Shown here piece after piece: positions 8,464-17,705 of a stretch of DNA of 20,300 nt. The notes beneath the pieces were generated by a model. That model saw only the letters and a list, made by a program, of their open reading frames with translations, searched no databases and had not been told where the DNA came from. Origin of the DNA: Polymyxa betae (taxonomy: Eukaryota > Endomyxa > Phytomyxea > Plasmodiophorida > Plasmodiophoridae). How positions within the stretch are numbered: position 1 is the stretch's first letter; every line of letters begins with the position of its first letter. The stretch is from the NCBI GenBank assembly GCA_003693705.1, contig RBZT01000662.1, forward strand, positions 1-20,300. Reading direction: 5' to 3'. The position numbers and the translations under genes are program-made.

Positions 8464-11400
8464 TTAAAGAACAACGTCTGGATCTTCCTTGAAGCTGGTG
8501 CTGCTCTCTCCATCCGTTGCTGTTGAATGGTAAAATTTGTTGAAATCCAATCGGAAAGCTATTGCAAATTCAGATCAAGAGAATTCGCGAATCTGCTCAA
8601 ACATACCAAGATATCTCAGATCAGAACCCTGAAAGAGATTCATCAGTTTCGATAGATTCTCCCGATACAAACTGCATATTCTGTCAAGCTGGGGGTGATA
8701 TTGGGCTTGCAGCGAATTGACCCGTTGCAAAGAACCAACCTTGCTAAAAAAAGACATATCTCAGATCGAGACCCACAGATTTAGAGACTTACGTGGTTCT
8801 CTGTAAAGCAATTTCCTCCAAAGCAGAATCATGCAGTCTCATTTGAATATAGCAAAATCGTAGTATACAATCGCAAAGCTAACAAAATCAATAAAGCACA
8901 GAATGCTCTTGAGAAATTCTTACATTGAAAAGTGGAGTTTGTAGACCCGATTGCTGATCGCCAAGAAATAAACGATTTCGTAAAGTATCGACATACGTCC
9001 TATGTGCAGCAAGAATCGCCTGCGGTACGCTTTATCAACGAACCGACAAAACCATTCGGGCAATCTGACATCGAAATCATCGGTGCCAGCTTCGACACTT
9101 TTTGCAAACTGGCCCCAGCAGTTCTCAATTACATCGTAGCGTATGAACCCATTGAGATTGTGGACCAACTGGACCATCTCATGACGAAGAATATGTCCTG
9201 ATGCAATTCAGAATCTCGCTGAAAAACAACCAGATTCTAAGAAACCTTTGTGGAACAAAACGCCCAGCTGGGGAAGCGCAGCAAGACGAGCCTGTGCAAA
9301 GGGTTTAAATCTCAATATCAGCGACCTGATAAAGCACAGACCGCATCCGTGTTGTATCGCTTCCACGTGTCGCTAAGGCAACGATCGATTCGTTTTATCC
9401 GCAACATGAAATGGAATACCTAAACCGTACACATTACCAGAGGTAATCGGAGAAGGAGAAATACCGACCTGGAGATAAGAGTGCATCAAGTTCGGAGGAA
9501 ACATGATTTCAAGAGCTGAGATCTGGTCACCGTCACGATCGTGTAAACGATAATCGAGACTGAAGATATCCCAGCCGGTATCTCCAGGGTTTGCCTGTAC
9601 TTAAAGTTAAAGCGCTTTGGAGCAACAGCTCAGTTGCATTTCACCTGCAGTAAACGGACACAAAGTCGTTGCAATTCGTCGCTATGGTCGTATACAGTCG
9701 GATTGGCAGCTCGAACAGCAGATTCCAGCAACGAATTCAAATGATGTCGATAGAGATTTTGCGCCGGTCGTGATAACTCGTGGAAAACGAGATCCATTAA
9801 ATTCTCAACATAATCTCCTACAAAAGTACAATTTAGAGTTCAAATGGTGGACACAAGAAAAAGTGGAGAGAGGTATGAAGCAATGGAGAGAACCCTAAAC
9901 GGACCTTGAGCCATCAAAATGTAATTCTTTATCGTTGTGCAATGCGCCATTAATCTGTGTTGCTCACGAACAACATGTAGTACCCTTGCATTGATTGAAG
10001 CGCCAGCTCCGTCCAGGACCGATTCAAATTGCATTTTGTCGCCATATGCAATTTCTGCAAAACTATATCAGGAAGCTGACCTCATCGACACAATTGTTGA
10101 AGCAACCTTTAACCTTATCGTCAGCCATCCATTTCGGCTGATCACCGAAAAGTCGAATAAACTGTACCGATTTCCCCAACGATAATATACGTTCAGCAAG
10201 GACCGAACCTAAAAAGGTCGGTATCTGCTCTTTCCGAAGCGAGTACTGATCCGTCCCTAAGAAAGTGTCACAATTTAAGAAAAAAAGGCATCTTGAGCAG
10301 TTGCGGAATGTAAAAAAAAAGCGATAAAAAATTGGCATACAGAATCCGTCTCTAGAAGCTTCTCTGTTTTCCACAATGAAAAATTCGTTATATGGGTCCT
10401 GCAATTCTCCAGTCCAAATCCACTGCCGGATGAAGTCAAACAGGGGTTGTGAAGACAAACGCAGCAGGCTTTCATAGACATCATGAATGTAAGGGTCGCC
10501 GTGACGGCATGCAGACTAAGCACACAATGAGAAATCATGATGCCCGTTGAATCGAGAGAAGCCAACCTCGAGGAGCGAAAGCACACTGCTCCCAACACGA
10601 TTCTCGACAGCATCCACAATCGTTGCTAATGCAACCATGCATTTCAGCGGCCTTTGAATCCAAACAAATAGCTGGCGTAAAGTCAAACGCTGCTCGCTGT
10701 TGCTATGTAAATAGATAAGTATACGCAGGTTGATATTTCAAACAAAAAAGTGCCCAATAAGAACAGCAGTAAACGGGAAAGCGCTCATTATACTTTTGCG
10801 CCTCCAAAACAGCCAGTAAACGGTAGTAAAGAGTGATTTGAGCTTGTAGAGCAGAGACGAACGCCTGTTGCACACGACCCAAATCGGAGCACGATCTTTT
10901 GATGAAAGATGATACTTTTTTGAATGTGACACCAAGTGTGGACATTGCTCGAACTAAATTTCAATGTCAGGATGCGGAACCCTGCAAGCGACCAGATAGC
11001 TTTCGAGTACCTAAGTTAACGGATTCGGAAGGAAACTCTGCAGGAGCCTTGATGTGGCCTTTGGTTTTGATATTAAACCTTAATGTATCACCATCTGTAG
11101 CCTGGACGATGTAGAATGAATCGCGGACCAGACTTTGATCGGTTTCATCGTCCGTTCCAGTACTTGGCTCTCCTGCTATTGGACCGATAATCGATGCATC
11201 GGTTGGCTTCTCAGCTGATAGAGCGGCAGTCAGAATGGGGACAACTTGACTGATGGGCGTGACATAGTTTGATTCAGCATCAAACGCCAAATTACATAGC
11301 AGATAGAGCACAGAGGCGGGGCGTTGCAAAATTGGAATTTCAAGTAAACGAATGTACAAGGCATCAAATTCTACCGGGTCGACACGATGACGAGCAACTA

Positions 11401-11622
11401 CAACTCCATCAACCGAATATATTTCCATTTGAAGAGCGTCAACCGACGGGTAGCATGAATCGCTTGCTGAACGTGAGAAGGGTCAAGGACGACTCGAGGT
11501 TCAACCCGGCAGGATAGAATCTCGGTCGCCAATAGACGCTTGTCTGCATGCGCCTCCTGGCTCAGGCCTGGACTTAACGATGAGACTAGCTGGTCAACCA
11601 GGAGAGCGACAGGAGACGCCAT
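8464..11622 (-). CDS. Gamma-tubulin complex component 3 (GCP3/Spc98 family), 16 exons, 765 aa
   Basis: GCP3 pairs with GCP2 and gamma-tubulin to nucleate microtubules at the spindle pole. Exons (minus): 11622-11448, 11397-11011, 10953-10794, 10702-10567, 10515-10341, 10256-10107, 10054-9905, 9817-9645, 9594-9469, 9419-9342, 9291-9246, 9197-9070, 9019-8924, 8878-8793, 8743-8607, 8558-8464. All phases agree and the reading ends at TAA. It matches GCP3 rather than other GCPs along its length: LVRDSFYIVQATDG (about 148-161), YYRLLAVLEAQ, QPLFDFIRQWIWTGELQDPY, QYSLRKEQIP, LGKSVQFI, a GRIP2 region with GDTGWDIFSLDYRL, EMVQLVHNLNGFIRYDVIE, and the terminal SDLRYLAFRLDFNKFY. It is about 140 residues shorter than human GCP3, mainly in the N-terminal linker. 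The start is the first ATG of the open frame (11622-11620). Exon 1/2 (two possible acceptors) and the exon 6/7 donor are the least certain joins. It diverges from the antiporter gene. Confidence 0.95.
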
Positions 11623-12245
11623 GGTGGCGAGCGAGGACCAGCAGGCGATTGAAAGCAAGGACGGCCCGACGCACCTCCGCTATGCGTGCTCTGCATTACT
11701 TTGAAGTGAAAATAAGCAAGCTATCAAGACGAATTGGTTTTCTCATTTGCTGTTAAAACAAAACATTTACAGTAGTTGTCTTGGAAGAAACACAACGCTG
11801 GTGAAAGCTAGGGGCTTAAGAGCACTCGTGGATTGGGAATGCTAATTGGGCTTTTATGGAAAAAGCGAAATGCGTTCGTGGCGCCTTATACGCTTTTGAA
11901 AAAACGCTTCACGAAGAATACAGAACAGCTGTCTTCGACTCTTCAGGATCCAAATCACATCTCAACACAAGCCAGTTTATGATCCATTAAACATGAAGGT
12001 TCTATTGACCATGCTGTTTACTCCATAACGAGCGCAAGCCTAAAATATTGAGCAGGAGCTTGCTCTAGAGGTCCTGAGGAAACAGTCAGGCGATCCCCCG
12101 ACCGATATCATTTTCTTCTTAACGCATCTGCCGTACAGTTCAGGGCAGTTACAGTTAGTGTCAGAGGGCCCTCTATAAATCATGCGTTCTATTTCATTTT
12201 GATATCGTCATTTTTACGATCGTCATTCGGTTGCTGTCGTATCCG
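11623..12245. other. Divergent promoter region between GCP3 and the antiporter
   Basis: These 623 nt separate two start codons pointing away from each other, so they should hold both promoters. A TATA-like CTATAAAT lies at 12172-12179, about 70 nt before the antiporter ATG. I see no convincing ORF, tRNA or tandem repeat. Confidence 0.6.
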
Positions 12246-15200
12246 ATGGAGTCGGCGATCGCCAGCGGTGTTCGTTTCGCCTTTGCGACGATCACGTCGC
12301 ATTGGGTCGGTGAACAGCTGGCAGCATCGCGGCTACGTCTCCCTCATCTGACCGGATATTTGCTTGGTGGATTCATCTCTGGCCCAGCGGGCATCAATCT
12401 GGTCACCGAGCATACATTGCAACAGCTACTTTTTCTCAACAGTGTTGCATTGGCAGCTATTGCATTCTCGGCTGGGACTGAACTATACTTTCCTGGTGAT
12501 GAACACATCAAAGTGCCTTTCATATTTGTTTCTTCGTTTCCCCTTTTAAAGTTTATCTTTCACTTGATGTAACTCTTTTGTCAGCTCATGTTTACATAAG
12601 CTGTTGCACAATGAAATATTTTCTCTGCTATTTCTGTTTTCGTTGCGGGCGTCGATCGTTATGGAAGTATCTTCCTAGCTAAAACTTTTTCGCTTCAGAT
12701 ATAAAACCCCATCTATCCCTCATCACATCACAAATGATCATGATCTGTTTAACTACGCTAATTGGCTGTGCATCTACTGTCATGGCAGTTAGGCCTTGGT
12801 AAACATAACATTTTTGGCGCCCCTTGTCGTTTTATTCAGTTTGCAACTGCGAAAGCATGGTAACTAATGACTTGTTAAGGGTTCCATATATCAACACTGT
12901 CAACCTACCTTGTCAGTGGCAGATGGCTTTACTTTGTGGTTCCATCATGATCGCCCGATCGCCATCTTCAGCGCTGGCATTAATTCAGTCGCTTTTTGCA
13001 AAAGGCATTTGTTGGTTTTTATCTTATATCACCGGTCGTAACGGTATTCTGCAGGCGACATGACGACGTTATGTATGAGCATCACGGTCGTGAGTGATGC
13101 AGCTCTTCTCATCGTTTTCGCTGTCGTCAGCTCATTAGCAACTGCGGAATGTGTCGGTATGTTGTTCTGCACCTTTTTATGTTCATATCATTGTTTAATC
13201 CAGCTATGCTCAGATGCAGGTATTGATAGCTGGTCTTTCCTAGCGCTAGCAGTTTCAGTATTTGGTTCGATTCTGGCGGGATACATCATTGGGAAACTGA
13301 TTGTTGGCGCAATGTGGCTTCCCTTATTGGCTTCTCGCGTTAAAGGCCTAGTCATCCTTTCAGCTGGATCTGCAGTTTTCCTCGGATCTCGGTAAGCTCA
13401 CTAAAATTTGATTTTACGAAGACCGTTGCCCTGCGATAAGTTAATTCAATAAGACTCATCTGGACATAGATACCTTGAACGAATGTCACAATCATCGTTT
13501 CATCACCCTTTTCGTGTTGAGCCTCTGTTAGTCTGTATTGCTGCCAGCTGTTTCGCCTGCCATGCGACTACGAAAAGGAGAATGTTAGCGATGATTCTAA
13601 AGAAGACTTCGGTCTTAGCTTTCCTCCCGTTCTTTACTCTGAGTAATAGTTTTTTGTATTTTATTATTGAACCACTCTACTTCATTTGTTGGTTCTCTCA
13701 ATATCTGGTTGCTCCTGCTCCTTGCTGCGTATTCACAAGCGCATTGTTAACATGTTTTTAGCGGGGGCTTCGTTCAACATCCGAAACATCTGGCCGATAC
13801 TGCCTCTCAGTGCTATACTATTCTCATCTCGCCTTGTCGCAATCTGGATTGGATCCTGGATCGGCCTTGGTTGCATTAGTCAAAATCACATGAAGAAATC
13901 GAAAAGGTTTGCTCGTTGCTTGTGCCTCTTCAACTGATTTTTATCGAGCCGTTTGGGATATTTTGGTTAATGTTTGCGAATCTCGCTGAATATCCATACG
14001 TAGTTCATCATACTTATGGATGACACTGACAACGCAAGCTGGCGCTGCAATTGGTCTTGCTAATGAAGTGTCACACTCATTCTCGCCTTGGGGTCCATCA
14101 TTTGCCGATGCTGTAACAGTTGTGGTTATTCTGAACCAAATCACAGGACCCTTTATATTGTAAGTATGTGTAAAAGCCTGAGGTTAACGACGTTCTTTAA
14201 TCGTTTTTGATCCCGGTTATTGGCGTTTCACTTACAATGCTGTAGTCGCTACGCCTTGCGTCGAGCTGGAGAAGATCGTTCACCCAAAATTTGGGTAGAC
14301 AGAGATGTGGCTGTTTTTGGCACGACGCGAACGGCCATGTCGATTAGTTCCAGACTGTGTTTATCTGGGTGTCGTGTTCGTGTTATCAGATCTGATGAGG
14401 TCACTTCTGAAGCCGCCCAAGCGCAGATTTCGAAGGTGATCTTTTGAACTATCAATTTGTTGTGTTTTCTTTTTTTCCATTTTCTTCGTACCAGAACTCA
14501 GTAAACATTAGGTGTTGGAGCATCTTCATCAGTCGTATGGCCAATCCGACCAGAAATTTCAGCTATGCCTAGCGCCAAATGCTTTGCCAAGCGCATCCGA
14601 ATACATCAATGTCTGTTGTTGCAGCGAAGCGGAAAGCTGCGACAGGCATCCTGTCGACTTGGACTATTGTCCTCCAGAAGGCAGTGAAGCTGAACATGAC
14701 AATTGCGAATCTGTTAGAGAAATTCTATTACGCAACCGTACTGTATATTTTTTGTTGATGACGCGTTACCATTGCCAACCGTTTTCGATTTCTTAATGGT
14801 GCTGCTGATTCTCCACTTGGCTGATTGTCCTGTTTAGGAACATCTACTGCCCAATCTGATTTCGACTCTCTAATTATCCGCTTGATTCCTGTGGAATGTG
14901 CTACAGTCGTTATGGCGTTCGAGGATGATGACACCACTCTGCGTGCTTGCGACCTAATAACTACGCTAATGCCCAGGGTAGTTCCACGTATTGTAGCTGT
15001 CATAAAGACAGCGAACGCAGCTGTCCTGCTTGCCAAGTTAGGCATTGTCGTTGTACAACCTCAGGCTGCAATAGCCGACATTGCAACCGCACTGACGTTA
15101 ACGCATTCGTCAGAAGCTGTTTCGATATTAGCCCCTGGTAAATTCTCGGTCCGAGCTGTGAAGAATCTGATCCAATCCATTGATCTCGACGAAAATGAGG

Positions 15201-15495
15201 TAATGACAATGCAGCACCTTTATGATGGTTCTGGCTTTATTTTGTTCGTTTTCGAGAAAGCTCGCAAGGCCTGTTCATCTCATGTGTTCAACAGGGTGGG
15301 TCATTGCCTTTAGTGGATGTTGGTGAAGAAAGCACAGCTCTATCAACAGATGAATGGGCTGTCCCGATGTCAACTCCCAAACTCCCGATCGCTCCGTCCT
15401 CCTCAGATTTACTCTCTAGCGACTGGACGTGGTTCCGAAAAGAGATGATGCAGCGACGTAGGGACGTGAGACCAAAATGGATGTCATTCGGATAA
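12246..15495 (+). CDS. CPA2 (Kef-type) monovalent cation:proton antiporter with RCK-like tail, 12 exons, 761 aa
   Basis: CPA2 proteins exchange K+ or Na+ for H+ across membranes. Exons: 12246-12495, 12699-12798, 12856-13010, 13055-13156, 13214-13391, 13470-13642, 13762-13906, 14004-14159, 14246-14435, 14512-14737, 14838-15247, 15295-15495. All phases agree. Transporter motifs: LPHLTGYLLGGFISGPAGI, AIAFSAGTELYFP, GSIMIARSPSSALALI, ITVVSDAALLIVFA (membrane Asp), FRVEPLLVCIAASC, LTTQAGAAIGLANEV. The cytosolic half looks like a TrkA-N/RCK domain in two parts: DVAVFGTTRTAMSISSRL (residues 440-457), where the usual GxGxxG is degenerate, and ATVVMAFEDDDTTLRACDLI with LAKLGIVVVQPQAAIADIA. It ends with an Arg-rich EMMQRRRDVRPKW. 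The first intron is long (203 nt). The last intron is uncertain: donor 15248 is used here, but one at about 15200 also keeps the frame. Ion specificity and membrane location are unknown. Confidence 0.9.
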
Positions 15496-15912
15496 GCACC
15501 GAGAAGCTTTCGTTAACCTGTCAAGTCTAATTAGCGAGTGAGCATTCTCTAGATATCTATCCAATCATAAATATTGTTCTTTTTTCTGCTTATAGACTTT
15601 CCCGTAGTGTACAGCTTCTTTTTGCCATGAACGTCATCAAAACTCAGAACTAATAAAAATTATCAGCATGATCGCAATGATGAAAAATAAAAAAACCAGA
15701 GAAATCGCCGTCTCTGGAACTTGATTGAGACTTCTGTATGATTCTGCTAGTTTGCATCTTTTTTGCGGAAACTTTGTGAAATATTTTGTGGTTTGTCTGG
15801 GCCCTGTTCTGCACTTAAGGCCACCCACCTGTATGACGGAAACAGAAATTTCGCTGTGAAATTCCAGAATTGATCTATACATTAGTGGGCGGGCGCCAGC
15901 CGTCAGCAGACA
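15496..15912. other. Intergenic region between antiporter and HRD1
   Basis: This 417-nt gap must hold the antiporter 3' end and the HRD1 promoter. The only item of note is a short minus-strand frame with a hydrophobic C terminus, listed separately with low confidence. No RNA gene or repeat is evident. Confidence 0.6.
15637..15882 (-). CDS. Possible small tail-anchored membrane protein, 81 aa (doubtful)
   Basis: I do not recognise this. From the ATG at 15882-15880 an unspliced frame runs 81 codons to the TGA at 15639-15637. The N-terminal two thirds is basic, and the end is one strong hydrophobic segment (ISLVFLFFIIAIMLIIFI), the pattern of a tail-anchored protein. It would be transcribed away from HRD1 with only 30 nt between start codons and face the antiporter tail to tail. 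The hydrophobic run comes from T-rich sequence and could be chance. No homology is claimed. Confidence 0.2.
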   Translation of the reverse strand: MYRSILEFHSEISVSVIQVGGLKCRTGPRQTTKYFTKFPQKRCKLAESYRSLNQVPETAISLVFLFFIIAIMLIIFISSEF

Positions 15913-17574
15913 ATGGGTCGAGGCTGGCTTTTGTATGGATTGGCGACGATGGCGTCGGGGACCTGGGCAATTGCCCATGCCTTTTTGACGCGAAGGCAAT
16001 TCTACAATGCCGTCATCTATTTAACAACTGCCAAACTGGACATCCTGGTTTGTGAATTTGTTTTTATCTTTGCCCAATGCTTTCCGTTTCAATCTATGAA
16101 GCGACTTAGCTGGAGTCGTAGATTTTAGCGAATGTGGCGTTGATGTCTGCGTTGTTATTCGGGAAAGCGCTTCAGAAATTGTTTCTGGGGCAGCTACGTG
16201 GATTTGAAGTCGAAGTATGCAGTGTGGAAGCTCTGCGGTTTTACTGAATGTATTGCTTATAGAATCTCGTAGAGAATGGCAAGTACACCATCACAGAGAC
16301 ATGCCTCGCCTTGACCACATTCCGCCAAGACATCGATTTCCTCGGTGTGTTTCTGTTTGGATCGCTTCTCTTCTTCAAGTGCTTCCATTGGCTGCTATCT
16401 TCTCGAATCGACCATGTACGCCGCTATCCTTCATCTTTTTTCACAATGGGTTTTGTTTTAGTTTCCGCATGGCCTGCTAAGGCAAAACTTTTAGCTTTTG
16501 TGAAACTTTTGTTTGTGTTTTCTGTTTCCGATAGTATGCTCCTAGGTTGGAAGAACACACGAATCTCATCTCTTCGATCATGTTCGGCTTGTAGCCCTAT
16601 TATTATTTCTGTTCATTTGTGACTATTTACACATTTCGGGCATCATATCTAGTGGTGCTGTTTTCACTATGATGTCCACCGGAAAGGCGACAGTTCCCAC
16701 CATCCATCTCCTGTTCGCTTTCGAGTTCACAATGATGCTTCTAGCGCTGGTGGTCCTCGCTCTCCAGTATGCCATATTAGTGATCGACACAACCTGTTAT
16801 GATGGCCAATGGGACTTAAAACCGAGTCTCACCTTCTTTGTCGATTTCAGCTCCGATTTGATGCGATTATTTCTTTATGCCTCCTTTTTCGTCATCGTCG
16901 GGTCATATTTTGGTATCCCTCTGCATCTCATTCGCGAATTATATGTCACGTTCCAGACCTTACGGGAGCGTGTCACGAACTTTCTGCGCTACAAGCGGCT
17001 CATTCGCAACTTGAACGAACAGTTCCCAGATGCAACTCCTGAACAGATCGCTCAACGAGCCGATGACCAGTGCATTATCTGTCGTGAGCCGATGCTTTCA
17101 GGCAAATGTCTGCCGTGCTCTCATTTATTCCACTTCCACTGTTTAAGGACCTGGCTGGAAAGGTCGAATACTTGTCCAATATGTAGGGCTCAGATTCCAG
17201 ATCTTAATACCGAGCCACGAGAAGAACAGACAGTTAATCCGCCGATTCAGGCCGTCGATAATGCTCCTCCATCCACAGCTCCGATTAATGTTCCAAGATC
17301 ATCGCTTTCCGAGCCGGCGCTCGGAGCGTATCGATCGCTTTTGCACAGGCAGACGGAATCCATTCAAAGTCAGATAAAGTTTCATACCGAAAGATTGAAA
17401 GAATTGGCTCAAGAATTAGAGCAAGTCAGTTGGGTGTCGTTCGAAAAACGCTGTTACTAATGATATTTTGTTTAGATACTCGATATGCAATTGCAGTGTG
17501 ACGAAGTCACTTCAGCGGCAGCTTCCGAGGAGCAGAATTCCTTTCCTCACGACGGCAATGCAGTTGCAGAATAA
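15913..17574 (+). CDS. HRD1: ER-membrane E3 ubiquitin ligase HRD1/synoviolin, 5 exons, 452 aa
   Basis: HRD1 is the membrane ubiquitin ligase and retrotranslocation channel of ER-associated degradation. Exons: 15913-16047, 16122-16214, 16263-16415, 16546-17424, 17476-17574; every join is phase 0. Homology to HRD1 is visible along the whole membrane part: AHAFLTRRQFYNAVIYLT, LFGKALQKLFLGQLRGFEVE, TITETCLALTTFRQD, FFKCFHWLLSSRID, VRLVALLLFLFICDYLH, then the linker RNLNEQFPDATPEQIA. The RING-H2 finger is complete at residues 303-340 (Cys303, Cys306, Cys318, His320, His323, Cys326, Cys337, Cys340). A polar linker and a helical, Gln/Glu-rich C terminus follow. A Met at 16669 would give a truncated protein lacking the first helices and is rejected. 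The TAA stop lies within an AATAAA. It is convergent with the phosphodiesterase gene. Confidence 0.96.
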
Positions 17575-17705
17575 ACCTAACCGTATTCTATTTGCAGTTT
17601 GCATGTCAAGTACAGTTAATGGTGTTATCATATGTATAGATATATGTATATATACTAAACACAGCATGCATTACAGTGGTATTGATATTAATATACCACA
17701 ATGCA
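17570..17705 (+). terminator. 3' end region shared by convergent HRD1 and phosphodiesterase genes
   Basis: AATAAA at 17570-17575 overlaps the HRD1 stop codon (17572-17574) and could serve as its polyadenylation signal. The two convergent stop codons are only 131 nt apart, in AT-rich sequence (tatatgtatatata near 17640-17653), so the 3' UTRs must be very short or overlap. Confidence 0.4.

Noticed and set aside
8331-8513. 60-codon minus-strand ORF with a hydrophobic centre
   Set aside because: It overlaps the last GCP3 exon (8558-8464) in a different frame. The GCP3 reading LAFRLDFNKFY, ending with TAA at 8466-8464, is supported by homology.
10275-10619. 114-codon minus-strand ORF with many cysteines
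   Set aside because: It reads across GCP3 exons 4-5 and introns 4-5 in the wrong frame; the GCP3 frames there match the family.
12860-12879. 20-nt mini-intron in the antiporter gene
   Set aside because: Using the acceptor at 12855 instead gives a normal 57-nt intron and an unbroken frame into VPYINTVNLPC, so no mini-intron is needed.
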